A stretch of DNA of 40,213 nucleotides from assembly GCA_017640685.1 (NCBI GenBank), contig JAEPQF010000016.1, forward strand, positions 1 through 40,213, given 5' to 3'. Numbering within the stretch: the stretch's first letter is position 1; every line of letters begins with the position of its first letter. Positions 32,791 through 40,213 of this stretch are shown piece by piece. The DNA is from Hyphomicrobiales bacterium. GTDB lineage: Bacteria; Pseudomonadota; Alphaproteobacteria; Rhizobiales; HXMU1428-3. The notes beneath the pieces are model-generated. The model saw nothing but the letters and a program-made list of their open reading frames with translations, was not told the origin of the DNA and searched no databases. Both the position numbers and the translations under genes were made by a program.

Positions 32791-33411
32791 ATGGCAAGCG
32801 CATTCGCAAAATTAGCTTTCACACCAACAGTTCAAAACCTACAAAAGCAAAATGGCTCTGCTGAAATCTATCAAAGGTTTTTAGAAAATGAGGTCGAGGC
32901 AGGTAATAAACTTACCGAAAAAGAGATAGAGTTCATCTCAAAAAGAGATGGCTTTTATCAATCATCTATTTCTGAAACCAACTGGCCTTATGTTCAGTTT
33001 CGCGGTGGCCCAAAAGGGTTTTTAAAAATACTAGATGAACAAACCATTGCTTATGCTGATTTCAGAGGCAATCGCCAATTTATCAGCACCGGTAACTTCA
33101 CCACCAATAACCGCACCTCACTCATCCTCATGGATTATCCAAACCGGAGGCGTCTCAAAATCTGGGGTGAAGTTGAAATAATTGATGGCACCACAAATCC
33201 TGAACTCATCACCCAATTACATGGGGATACTTACAAAGCGCTCCCTGAGCGCGCCATTTTAATAACCATCACAGCTTTTGACTGGAACTGTCCTCAACAC
33301 ATCCCACAAAGGCTAACTTTAGAAGAATTAGAATCTCATCTCCAACCATTAAAAGAGGAAATTAGAAAACTCAAAGAAGAGAACGAACACCTAAAACGCC
33401 AAACACAATAA
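32791..33411 (+). CDS. Pyridoxamine-5'-phosphate-oxidase-like flavin-binding protein
   Basis: 206 residues. A split-barrel PNPOx-like domain (about 35-165): DGFYQSSISETNWPYVQFRG, AYADFRGNRQFISTGNFTTN, RTSLILMDYPNRRRLKIWGE and ITAFDWNCPQHIPQRLTLEE. The CPQHI segment and the C-terminal charged coiled coil (about 175-206) are typical of one PNPOx-like subgroup that binds FMN or F420. The reaction is unknown; a flavin-linked reductase or oxidase is plausible. ATG 32791 has GGAG 8 nt upstream. It follows the NTF2-like gene by 57 nt. Confidence 0.82.
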   Translation: MASAFAKLAFTPTVQNLQKQNGSAEIYQRFLENEVEAGNKLTEKEIEFISKRDGFYQSSISETNWPYVQFRGGPKGFLKILDEQTIAYADFRGNRQFISTGNFTTNNRTSLILMDYPNRRRLKIWGEVEIIDGTTNPELITQLHGDTYKALPERAILITITAFDWNCPQHIPQRLTLEELESHLQPLKEEIRKLKEENEHLKRQTQ

Positions 33412-33445
33412 TCTTCAATCACATCAACCTAAAAAGATAAGCAAA

Positions 33446-34471
33446 ATGACAAAGAAGTTAAATTATTTAAAAAACATGGCCACTTCGGCTGCAATAGGGT
33501 TAAGCATAATTGGCTTAAGCACACTCAGCCCTTTCTCAGTAATCGGAAACAAATCGAGTTTCTTAAGTGGTATCAAGCCAGCATTCGCAATGAAAACAGC
33601 ACCATCAAACAAAAATGAAACATTTTTCAAATCTGAAAAAATAGATGGCCTAACCATCGCATATAGAGAAGCGGGCGATCAAAGCAAACCAAAGGTTCTA
33701 CTCCTGCATGGGTTCCCAACATCATCACATATGTTTCGCAATCTCATCCCCCACTTAGCCAATGATTATCACGTTATCGCACCAGATTACCCCGGTTTTG
33801 GCGCATCAAGCATGCCAACAATCGACAAGTTTGATTACACCTTTGACAACATCTCAACCATTATCGGTAAATTATTAAAACGAAAGAAATTCGAGCGCTA
33901 TGCAGTATATGTTATGGATTATGGAGCCCCTGTTGGGTATCGTTTGTTTGCCAAAAATCCAAAACAAGTGAGCGGCCTGATTATCCAAAATGGCAATGCC
34001 TACGAAGAAGGGTTAAGCGACTTCTGGCAACCTATTAGAGCCTATTGGAAAACTCAATCAAAAGAAAACGCTGACAAACTCCGTGGCTTTCTAAATTTAA
34101 AGGCAACCAAATGGCAATATCTTCACGGCGCAAAACATCCAGAAAAAATTAGCCCAGACAATTTTTATCATGTCCAATATTTACTCGATCGCCCAGGCAA
34201 TCAAGAAATTCAACTCAAACTCTTTCTAGATTACAGAACCAACCTACAAAGATACCCACACTGGCAAAAATTGTTCCGCGAACATCAACCACCAGCGCTC
34301 ATCGTTTGGGGCAAAAATGATCCAATCTTTCCAGCTAGCGGTGCCCACCCTTACAAGAAAGACCTAAAACAAGTAGATTTCAATTTGCTAGACACAGGAC
34401 ATTTCGCTCTAGAAGATCTTGGCAATGAAATTGCAGAAAAAATCTTAGAGTTTCTAAAAAGAATAAACTAA
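33446..34471 (+). CDS. Exported alpha/beta hydrolase (epoxide hydrolase / haloalkane dehalogenase-like)
   Basis: 341 residues. An N-terminal hydrophobic segment (about 12-35; MATSAAIGLSIIGLSTLS) is a signal or anchor. The fold shows LLLHGFPTSSHMFRNLIPHL (oxyanion hole) and VIAPDYPGFGASSMP, then the nucleophile elbow YVMDYGAPVGYR with Asp158 where serine hydrolases have Ser. Asp292 (GKNDPIFP) and His319 (DTGHFALED) complete the triad. An Asp nucleophile points to epoxide or haloalkane hydrolysis, not an esterase. It ends the tetR-divergent operon; a terminator follows. The Shine-Dalgarno is weak. Confidence 0.85.
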   Translation: MTKKLNYLKNMATSAAIGLSIIGLSTLSPFSVIGNKSSFLSGIKPAFAMKTAPSNKNETFFKSEKIDGLTIAYREAGDQSKPKVLLLHGFPTSSHMFRNLIPHLANDYHVIAPDYPGFGASSMPTIDKFDYTFDNISTIIGKLLKRKKFERYAVYVMDYGAPVGYRLFAKNPKQVSGLIIQNGNAYEEGLSDFWQPIRAYWKTQSKENADKLRGFLNLKATKWQYLHGAKHPEKISPDNFYHVQYLLDRPGNQEIQLKLFLDYRTNLQRYPHWQKLFREHQPPALIVWGKNDPIFPASGAHPYKKDLKQVDFNLLDTGHFALEDLGNEIAEKILEFLKRIN

Positions 34472-34497
34472 CCGAAATAACAAATATCTATCCTAAG

Positions 34498-34527
34498 AAA
34501 GGCCTTCATTTAATGAGGGCCTTTTTT
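34498..34527 (+). terminator. Rho-independent terminator after the hydrolase
   Basis: AAAGGCCTTCAT (34498-34509) pairs with ATGAGGGCCTTT (34513-34524), 12 pairs with one G-T, 3-nt loop, followed by TTTAA. It ends the NTF2-PNPOx-hydrolase operon. Confidence 0.8.
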
Positions 34528-34619
34528 AATTTAGATGAAATAAAATCTCATATACGACACCATTTGCCCCAAATGTTTGATATGCTCAAGCATCCAAACA
34601 ACAAATTTGAAGTCATCAA

Positions 34620-35525
34620 ATGAAGAAACAAACCATATTAAACTATTGCAACGACAACACCCTCATTCTTCCGCAATCACTCTATCAAATGTCAGATGCT
34701 CATTTAATTATGGCTCATAGTGACGCCAGTGTTTTTTATAAAAAAATCAACTACGAAATGAGAGACATCGAATTCTTCACCAACAACCCGTGCTTCATTT
34801 ATGTTGAAAATGGTGAAGAAACCTTCACCCACCCAGATGGCGAGCAACTGATTTTAAAATCAAAAGAAATGCTCTTCATCCCGAAAAACACCTTCATGCT
34901 TTCAGATTTTCAAAGTGAAAATAAACCTTTAATCGCTTTTATTATCTTTTTTGACCAATCCCTCATCAAAGAGTTTTTAAAAAAAACAAGCGGAGTAATT
35001 AAAAAAAGTCCTACAAAAGCTTCAAGCTTTAAAATGCCCGCCAGTCCCCATATCACTTCATATATGGAGACACTGAAAACAACTTACGAAGAGGTCTCAC
35101 CTTCAAAAGAACTGTTCCAAACAAAACTACTAGAACTACTATTTCTCCTAGATACCCTGGATAATAAAGAGAGCCTCCGCCTCTTCCTCACCGCTGAAAA
35201 TGAAGACAACACCAAAAGAAACATAAAATATATTATGAAAGAACATGGTGGCAGCAATCTGAGCATTAAAGATTTAGCCATAATCTCAGGCAGGTCTCAA
35301 TCAAGCTTTAATAGAGATTTCAAAAGACAATATGGCTGTACTCCCAATCAATGGTTAAAAGAACAACGCCTAGAAAAAGCCCACACAATGATAAAAGAAA
35401 CAAGCCTATCAATAACTGAAATCGGTTTAGAAATAGGCTATGAAAACACATCCCACTTCATCAAAGCCTTTAAGGAAAAATACGGCCATACTCCCAAACA
35501 AATCAGATTAGAAAGTTTCTGCTAA
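34620..35525 (+). CDS. AraC-family transcriptional regulator
   Basis: 301 residues. The N-terminal cupin-like sensing region (about 10-180) includes NPCFIYVENGEETFTHPDGE and MLFIPKNTFML. The C-terminal double helix-turn-helix (about 205-300) is clear: SIKDLAIISGRSQSSFNRDF, GCTPNQWLKEQRLEKAHTMI and ITEIGLEIGYENTSHFIKAF. Then YGHTPKQIR. The effector is unknown. It stands directly before the two ABM genes in the same direction, which are its most likely targets. Its promoter-proximal region shows no good Shine-Dalgarno. Confidence 0.88.
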   Translation: MKKQTILNYCNDNTLILPQSLYQMSDAHLIMAHSDASVFYKKINYEMRDIEFFTNNPCFIYVENGEETFTHPDGEQLILKSKEMLFIPKNTFMLSDFQSENKPLIAFIIFFDQSLIKEFLKKTSGVIKKSPTKASSFKMPASPHITSYMETLKTTYEEVSPSKELFQTKLLELLFLLDTLDNKESLRLFLTAENEDNTKRNIKYIMKEHGGSNLSIKDLAIISGRSQSSFNRDFKRQYGCTPNQWLKEQRLEKAHTMIKETSLSITEIGLEIGYENTSHFIKAFKEKYGHTPKQIRLESFC

Positions 35526-35611
35526 AAAAACGGCATTTTTGAACGCCAATCATTAGTTTGATTTTTCACAATGACCTACATAAATGAATATTTCAGCTAA
35601 GGAGAAATATC

Positions 35612-35902
35612 ATGAGCATTTGGGTCACCCTGGAAATGAAAGTCAAAAGCGGACAAATAGAAAGCCTTATTCCTTTTTTAGAAGCAAACTTACAAAACGT
35701 ACGGGGCTTCAAAGGCGCACTCAATGTGTCTCTTTATTATGATGAAAAAACACGTAACTTTCTCATTTACGAAGAATGGCAATCTCAAAAGGCCCATCAG
35801 GGTTACATCAAATTCATCACCGATAATGGTGTCATGAATAAATTAATGTCATTCATGGAAACTGCACCAACTGTGAATTACTACTCAAAACTACCTCTTT
35901 AA
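35612..35902 (+). CDS. ABM-domain (antibiotic biosynthesis monooxygenase-like) protein
   Basis: 96 residues, a single ferredoxin-like ABM domain (VTLEMKVKSGQIESLIPFLE, VRGFKGALNVSLYYDE, LIYEEWQSQKAHQGYIKF). These small dimeric proteins include quinol monooxygenases that act without cofactors; here the reaction is unknown. AAGGAG lies 8 nt before the ATG. It is 28 nt upstream of a paralogue with the same core motifs and a signal peptide, so the pair arose by tandem duplication. Cytoplasmic. Confidence 0.87.
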   Translation: MSIWVTLEMKVKSGQIESLIPFLEANLQNVRGFKGALNVSLYYDEKTRNFLIYEEWQSQKAHQGYIKFITDNGVMNKLMSFMETAPTVNYYSKLPL

Positions 35903-35930
35903 CAATTCATATCAACCAAAGGAGGTAATC

Positions 35931-36377
35931 ATGGAACTATCAAACAAACGAACAACCCGTCGATCTATACTAAAACTTCTAGGCGGTAGTTCGCTCGCTT
36001 TGCTTTGCACAAGCTTTATCTCAAACAGTATGAGCGGAACTATAAGTTCAGCATTTGCAGCAACTGTTTCAAGGAAGCTAGACACAAAAAACGTCACTGT
36101 TCTATTAGAAGCAAAAGTAAAGCCTAAAACGAAAAAAGAGTTTCTAAAATTTCTAGATGAAAATTTACCAAATGTCCGCGGGTTTAAAGGCGCAAGGAAC
36201 GTCACCATACTTCATAATGAAACAACAATGACATTGGCCATCTATGAAGAATGGCAATCCAAAGACCATCATAAAAATTATATTAAATTCATCACAGAGA
36301 ATGGCGTTATGGAAAAACTAGCAAGTTTTTTAGACAACCCGCCATCAGTCAAATATTTTAACAAACTAAAAATTTAA
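35931..36377 (+). CDS. Tat-exported ABM-domain protein, paralogue of the preceding gene
   Basis: 148 residues. Residues 1-45 are a twin-arginine signal (TTRRSILKLLGGSSLALL, cleavage near SAFA). The ABM domain (about 55-148) matches the upstream gene nearly motif for motif: VRGFKGARNVTILHNE, AIYEEWQSKDHHKNYIKFIT, ENGVMEKLASFLDNPPSVKY. Tat export implies that the protein folds, perhaps with a ligand, before crossing the membrane. Strong AAAGGAGG before the ATG. Function unknown; it may act on the same substrate as its paralogue but in the periplasm. Confidence 0.87.
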   Translation: MELSNKRTTRRSILKLLGGSSLALLCTSFISNSMSGTISSAFAATVSRKLDTKNVTVLLEAKVKPKTKKEFLKFLDENLPNVRGFKGARNVTILHNETTMTLAIYEEWQSKDHHKNYIKFITENGVMEKLASFLDNPPSVKYFNKLKI

Positions 36378-36446
36378 TGGTCTTGCCCCTTTAGCCAAGT
36401 CCCATCAACCACTATTTCTAGCACTTAAAATCGGCTGATAAAAAAA

Positions 36447-36476
36447 GAAGGCTCCTTATTAATATAAGGAGCCTTC
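36447..36476. terminator. Bidirectional terminator between the ABM and helicase genes
   Basis: GAAGGCTCCTTAT (36447-36459) and ATAAGGAGCCTTC (36464-36476) form a perfect 13-bp stem with a 4-nt loop. On the minus strand it is followed by TTTTTT, so it is a strong terminator for the helicase gene. Confidence 0.82.
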
Positions 36477-36500
36477 ACACTATTCAAACTAAAAGCCAAT

Positions 36501-38075
36501 CTAAGCTGCATGCTTAGAGCGAACCCGTCGCTTAGGTTGCCCACCAAACTTATTTCCCGGCGTTTGTTGCACATCACGTTTTTCAGAGTTTTGCTTCATA
36601 CTAGCTTTAGAAGCGCCCCTCTTTTTATGACTATGCTTGCCACTTTGAGAATTTTGCTGGCCACGATTATCATTAAATCCAGCATCTTTCTTGCCCTCAA
36701 AACGTTTTGAGTTATCACCACGCTTTGAACCCGACTTTTTCCCTTTAGAGCATTTTTGTTCACCCATTGGAGACCAGCTAGAACGTTTCTCACCATTTTG
36801 AGACGAACCATTTTTACTTCGTCCATTTTTAGAGCGCCCATTCTTAAAGCCAGAACTACGCCCCCCATTAGAATTACGTCCTTTATAGCCCCCGCGCTGC
36901 GGTTTCTTTTTAGAAGCTGCTCCGCCTGTTTTCTCAACCTCAATATGAAATTCATGACTATCATCAACTTCAATCGGCAAATTAATCAAACGTTCAATAG
37001 CTATAAGAGTGCCAATATCTTCCGGATCACAAAAAGAAAGAGCTATACCAGAACGTCCTGCTCTACCTGTCCGGCCAACCCGATGAACATAGTTCTCAGG
37101 CTCAATCGGTAATTCATAATTAATAACATGCGTTACACCATCAACATCAATGCCGCGTGCAGCCAAATCAGTCGCCACCAACACTTGAACCCGGCCATTG
37201 CGGAAATTTCTTAAAATTTTCTCGCGAACCCGTTGACGCTTATCACCGTGAATAGCATCAGCTTTAAAGTTATTTTTCAAAAGAAAGTCTGTAAGCTTAT
37301 CAGCACCGCGCTTAGTTCTAGTGAAAACAAGCACACGCTCAATAGCGCTATCAGCTAGCGTTTTTAATAGTAAATCTCTTTTATTAGAGCCCTTCACATT
37401 CATCACTTTATGATCAATGGTCTCAGCAACGGTTGTTTTTTGCTCTATTTCTACAAAAACCGGATCATTCAATAAAGCTTGTGAAAGTTTGCGGATCTTT
37501 GGGTTCATAGTTGCAGAGAACAAAATCGTTTGATGTGCCTTAGGCAAAGCCTTGGAAATTTCCATCACATCATTAATGAAACCCATATCAAGCATACGAT
37601 CAGCTTCATCTAAAACAAAGCTATGTGTCTCATCAAAGGTAATACCACCACGCCCGACATGGTCCATCAATCGACCAGGCGTTGCAATAAGCACATCCAC
37701 TCCGCGTTTAAGCTTTTGAATTTGCGGGCCATAAGGCAAACCACCCGCTATCACCAAATGTGTAAGCTTAGTGCCATGAGAAAAGCTCGCAACACATTGA
37801 CCAATTTGCTGAGCCAATTCACGTGTCGGTGCTAATATCAAAGCTTTCGCTGTATTTGGTAATGGTTTAGATGGTTTTTGCAAAAGCTTATGCAATAAGG
37901 GAAGTGAAAAAGAAGCCGTTTTCCCACCACCAGTGTGAGCAATACCCATTAAATCATGGCCCTCCATAAGGGCAGGTATCGACATCGATTGTATCGGGGT
38001 CGGCTCTTCAAAACCTTGCTTCTCGATAGATTTCAAAAGGGGGGCAGCCAAGCCCAGCGCATCAAATTGCGTCAA
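36501..38075 (-). CDS. rhlE: DEAD-box RNA helicase, RhlE type
   Basis: 524 residues. Q-motif region FEEPTPIQSMSIPAL, motif I AHTGGGKT, PTRELAQQIG, VLIATPGRLMDHV, VLDEADRMLDMGF, SATMNPKIRKL, VLVFTRTKRGADKLTDFL and HRVGRTGRAGRSG, i.e. both RecA domains by about residue 375. A basic, low-complexity tail (about 395-524) with repeated GRSKNG-like units binds RNA nonspecifically. It remodels RNA, often in ribosome assembly or at low temperature. The start is probably TTG 38075, with AGAGG 9 nt upstream giving an RhlE-like TQFDALGL start; GTG 38093 would add six residues and place the Shine-Dalgarno inside the gene. Confidence 0.92.
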   Translation of the reverse strand: MTQFDALGLAAPLLKSIEKQGFEEPTPIQSMSIPALMEGHDLMGIAHTGGGKTASFSLPLLHKLLQKPSKPLPNTAKALILAPTRELAQQIGQCVASFSHGTKLTHLVIAGGLPYGPQIQKLKRGVDVLIATPGRLMDHVGRGGITFDETHSFVLDEADRMLDMGFINDVMEISKALPKAHQTILFSATMNPKIRKLSQALLNDPVFVEIEQKTTVAETIDHKVMNVKGSNKRDLLLKTLADSAIERVLVFTRTKRGADKLTDFLLKNNFKADAIHGDKRQRVREKILRNFRNGRVQVLVATDLAARGIDVDGVTHVINYELPIEPENYVHRVGRTGRAGRSGIALSFCDPEDIGTLIAIERLINLPIEVDDSHEFHIEVEKTGGAASKKKPQRGGYKGRNSNGGRSSGFKNGRSKNGRSKNGSSQNGEKRSSWSPMGEQKCSKGKKSGSKRGDNSKRFEGKKDAGFNDNRGQQNSQSGKHSHKKRGASKASMKQNSEKRDVQQTPGNKFGGQPKRRVRSKHAA

Positions 38076-38093
38076 AGCAAATATCCTCTTCAC

Positions 38094-38542
38094 GGGTTCA
38101 AGACAGTCAAAAATGTCTTATGATCTCCGCGAACACACAAAGCCCTAACACTAGCCCTTTTGAAAAAGGCATCTCACAAAGCTACTCTTAGAAAAACTAA
38201 GAAGGGAAGGCGGAATTAATAATTAAATGAAAAACGAAATCGCACAAACTTTTCTAAAGTGCGATATTCCAGTCGCTTAAGTCACTTATTAGAGAAACAA
38301 AGTCAAGCAGAAACATGAGATTTATGTAAAAACTTTAAGCGCTCCTCCTAAAAAGTGGGTACCGGTTTTAGGAAAAAGTATCGCTAAAACAGAAATAATT
38401 TTTACCAGTTTCCCGAATCAAAATTGAAAAAAGCGAATCAATTTCGTTAATAACGAAGCCTTTTACAAAAATTCACTTCGATAAAAACAAATGTTTTTCA
38501 AAAAAATAAATTTTTTTCCACAACTAGAAAGCAAAAATTTTC
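38094..38542. other. 449-bp intergenic region with small inverted repeats
   Basis: Between the divergent helicase and HIT genes. It contains ATCGCAC (38239-38245) facing GTGCGAT (38259-38265), a dispersed-type motif at 38347-38372, and an A/T-rich stretch before the HIT start. No convincing gene; a 17-codon frame at 38227 was not accepted. It may hold a long helicase leader. Confidence 0.4.
38347..38372. repeat. Probable Rhizobiales-type dispersed intergenic motif
   Basis: CCTAAAA and TTTTAGG flank AGTGGGTACCGG. The AGTGGGTACCGGTTTT core resembles a motif (AGTGGNNACCGGTTTT) that I remember from many intergenic regions of Hyphomicrobiales. Single copy in this window; the family assignment is from memory. 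Confidence 0.4.
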
Positions 38543-38965
38543 ATGACCAATTTACCAAACAATTTTACCTTAGCTCATGAGCTAAAAAGAGATACAATTC
38601 CTATAAAATCTATTGGTGGAAATGCTCTTTCGCTTTGCTATTTAGGCTTGATGAATAATCAATATTTTCCATGGCTTATCTTAGTGCCTCAAGAAGAAAA
38701 TTTAAAAGAAATCATCGACCTTTCAAGTACCAATCAACATCAATTAATGGATGAAATTTCATTGGTATCAAAGCACATGCAAGCCATTTTTTCTCCAAAA
38801 AAACTCAACATTGCCGCCCTTGGTAACATGGTTTCTCAGCTTCATATTCACGTCATTGCCCGCAATAAAAATGACAAAGCTTGGCCCAACCCTGTCTGGG
38901 GGCACGCCCCAACAGAACCATATAGTGAGGAAGAAAAACTAAAAATAATCGATCTTTTAAAATAG
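38543..38965 (+). CDS. HIT-domain protein
   Basis: 140 residues. The HIT signature is reduced: QLHIHVIARNKNDKAWP has His101 and His103, but Ile105 replaces the third histidine. The form QLHVHVIAR...WPGPVWG is common in alphaproteobacteria, so the change is a family trait, not a defect. WLILVPQEENLKEIIDLS is also typical. Its reaction (nucleotide-phosphate hydrolysis or transfer) is uncertain. ATG 38543 lacks a strong Shine-Dalgarno. It stands alone, divergent from the helicase. Confidence 0.87.
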   Translation: MTNLPNNFTLAHELKRDTIPIKSIGGNALSLCYLGLMNNQYFPWLILVPQEENLKEIIDLSSTNQHQLMDEISLVSKHMQAIFSPKKLNIAALGNMVSQLHIHVIARNKNDKAWPNPVWGHAPTEPYSEEEKLKIIDLLK

Positions 38966-39123
38966 AAAAATCAATAGAAACAACAAAGAAAGAAGCAAAA
39001 TTTACCGCCTGATCAAGCTTCTACCCAGCTTGGCCCGTGAGTTGCTTCACTAAAACTGAGTAATCCAAAAACGTAAAGTAAAACGCAAAAGATAAACTTC
39101 ACTCAGCATCAAAGGAGCATAAC

Positions 39124-39576
39124 ATGTCAATTGGTGGAATACCCGGCGTAACCTTCGATTTAACCAGTTTAAAGGCTCTAAGGTATGAAAAAGGGCTAGA
39201 ACTCTTTAAAAACAGCGATATAGACAAAAGCGGTGGCATATCATTTTCAGAGTTTCAAAAGGCGCATGAGGTCAATCCCCTAGGCTCTCTGTCTCAGGCA
39301 AAAAATACCGACCAAGCTTCATTGGAAGAAATTTTTGCCCACCTAGACACAGATGAAAATGGAGAAATTGGCCTTAGTGAATTTAAAGATGCAAAACCAC
39401 CTGCACCTGGCGGTAACTTCGCCCCAGATACACTTGCATCTCTTCTACAACTGCAAGAGAAAAGTGCAGAGACCCCATATCAAAAATTATTGGAAACAGC
39501 TTCAAATAAACAGGACACAAATTCTGATCTTCTTGATGGTCTACTCAAAACTTTATCAAGTGATGAGAAACAATAA
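39124..39576 (+). CDS. EF-hand protein
   Basis: 150 residues with two EF-hand loops: DIDKSGGISFSE (32-43) and DTDENGEIGLSE (75-86), each with acidic residues at the calcium-coordinating positions 1, 3 and 12. Between and after them lie Ser/Gln-rich linkers and PPAPGGNFAP. No signal peptide or membrane segment is seen. Function unknown; calcium binding is the only supported property. AAAGGAG lies 8 nt before the ATG. A strong terminator follows, so it is a single-gene unit. Confidence 0.85.
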   Translation: MSIGGIPGVTFDLTSLKALRYEKGLELFKNSDIDKSGGISFSEFQKAHEVNPLGSLSQAKNTDQASLEEIFAHLDTDENGEIGLSEFKDAKPPAPGGNFAPDTLASLLQLQEKSAETPYQKLLETASNKQDTNSDLLDGLLKTLSSDEKQ

Positions 39577-39616
39577 TTCTTCAATTTTTGAAATTGTAAA
39601 CACGCGCGACAACAAC

Positions 39617-39650
39617 AATGCTCTGCATAAGTTTTTGCAGAGCATTTTTA
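39617..39650 (+). terminator. Rho-independent terminator after the EF-hand gene
   Basis: AATGCTCTGCA (39617-39627) pairs with TGCAGAGCATT (39636-39646), 11-bp perfect stem, 8-nt loop, then TTTA. Between it and the next start at 39888 I see only AT-rich sequence that should hold the next promoter. Confidence 0.82.
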
Positions 39651-39887
39651 TTGAAAAATACGCACTTTTTCGCAGCATAAAAACCGAACCTCAAAAACAC
39701 AAAAATTCAAAAAGTCATTTTTAAAAAATCATCGCAAGATCCACTCCAAAACAGCACTAACTCACTGTGATATTTAAGACTCTGAAGTTTGAGAAATTTG
39801 TTCGAAAGAAAAAATTAATCTTTTAGATTCATTTAGATAGATAAGGTTACGTATCGTTATCTTTAAAAAAATCAGCGGGAAACAAAA

Positions 39888-40213
39888 ATGACTACAGCAA
39901 CTAAATCAAAAGCAAAGCCGAAAAAGGCCGTCGCTAAAAAAACATCTAGCATTACTAAAAAAGTAATTGCTGGTGAAAAAATCTCAGCCAAAAAAATCCA
40001 AACGGCTAAGAAAACAACAGCTACTAAAAAAGCTCCAGCTAAAAAAGCAACTGCTACGAAAGCTACAGCTGCTAAAAAAGCTCCGGCAAAAAAAGTAACT
40101 GCAACAAAAGCAACAGCTGCTAAAAAAGCTCCGGCTAGAAAAGCACCGGCTGCTAAGAAAGCAGCTCCAGCAAAAACTACAGCTAGAAAAGCACCGGCTG
40201 CCAAGAAAGCAGC
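39888..40213 (+). CDS. Histone H1-like Lys/Ala-rich repeat protein (3' end off the window)
   Basis: 108 complete codons from ATG 39888 run to the right edge without a stop, so the protein is partial. Composition is almost only Lys, Ala, Thr and Pro, in AAKKAPAKK and ATKATAAKK units, as in bacterial H1-like and AlgP-like DNA-binding proteins. The first ~45 residues (SITKKVIAGEKISAKKIQ) are less repetitive. Likely a nucleoid-associated protein that binds DNA by charge; the role is inferred from composition. Strong length variation between strains is expected in such repeat genes. Confidence 0.75.
   Translation, partial: MTTATKSKAKPKKAVAKKTSSITKKVIAGEKISAKKIQTAKKTTATKKAPAKKATATKATAAKKAPAKKVTATKATAAKKAPARKAPAAKKAAPAKTTARKAPAAKKA
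40026..40121 (+). repeat. Two tandem 48-bp coding repeats
   Basis: 40026-40073 and 40074-40121 each encode KKAPAKK(A/V)TATKATAA, with mostly synonymous differences. A third, diverged unit starts at 40122 (KKAPARKAPAA). Confidence 0.8.

Noticed and set aside
38227-38280. 17-codon frame between the helicase and HIT genes
   Set aside because: Too short, no recognisable product, and it overlaps an inverted repeat.
38843-38863. Missing third His of the HIT motif as a sign of a dead enzyme
   Set aside because: The same H-x-H-x-I form is common in alphaproteobacterial homologues, so it is not a local defect.
39872-40204. Ala/Val/Phe-rich open frame on the minus strand
   Set aside because: It is the antisense shadow of the Lys/Ala repeat gene; its low-complexity composition follows from the codons on the plus strand.

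Overview
The window looks like chromosomal DNA of an AT-rich (clearly below 50% GC) alphaproteobacterium, possibly of the Hyphomicrobiales and possibly marine. The grounds are a full Sox thiosulfate-oxidation cluster with a two-cysteine ArsR regulator, TRAP transport, FadR-type GntR regulators, and an intergenic motif (around 38347-38372) of a kind I remember as common in that order. The taxonomic placement is inference. I saw no rRNA, tRNA, CRISPR array, transposase or phage gene.

Layout. 1-2.5 kb: a truncated exported DsrE-like gene, then an LldR/PdhR-type GntR regulator divergent from an FMN-dependent L-lactate dehydrogenase. 2.7-4.6 kb: an exported lytic transglycosylase followed by an exported GH3 (NagZ-like) hexosaminidase. 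4.7-14.3 kb: a second GntR regulator divergent from a carboxylate-utilisation cluster (TRAP dctP, fused dctQM, D-lactate dehydrogenase dld, pyruvate carboxylase pyc). It would import a lactate- or 2-oxoacid-like substrate, oxidise it to pyruvate and carboxylate that to oxaloacetate. 14.4-24 kb: the sulfur-oxidation locus, with yeeE, soxR and soxS on the minus strand facing soxX-Y-Z-A-B-C-D and a SoxH-like metallo-beta-lactamase-fold protein on the plus strand. 24.3-29.4 kb: a sulfide/persulfide operon (persulfide dioxygenase, DUF442-SQR fusion, SulP permease, 1-Cys peroxiredoxin). 29.5-32 kb: minus-strand Rrf2 regulator, patatin-like lipoprotein and TetR regulator. 32.2-36.4 kb: an uncharacterised module divergent from tetR (NTF2-like protein, PNPOx-like flavoprotein, exported alpha/beta hydrolase, AraC regulator, and two ABM-domain paralogues, one carrying a Tat signal). 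36.5-40.2 kb: RhlE-type DEAD helicase, HIT protein, EF-hand protein, and a truncated histone-H1-like Lys/Ala repeat protein.

The most striking non-coding signals are four. Two perfect ATTC-N8-GAAT palindromes lie in the soxS/soxX divergent region, fitting the SqrR-type regulator encoded beside them. A possible H-type pseudoknot in the soxX leader has a loop, CCCTCC, that can pair with the Shine-Dalgarno. TGGTA-N9-TACCA sites occur in both GntR-controlled divergent regions. A perfect 14-bp inverted pair lies in the tetR divergent promoter region. The sulfur genes together suggest sulfide to persulfide to sulfite in the 24-29 kb operon, and periplasmic thiosulfate to sulfate by SoxXYZABCD.
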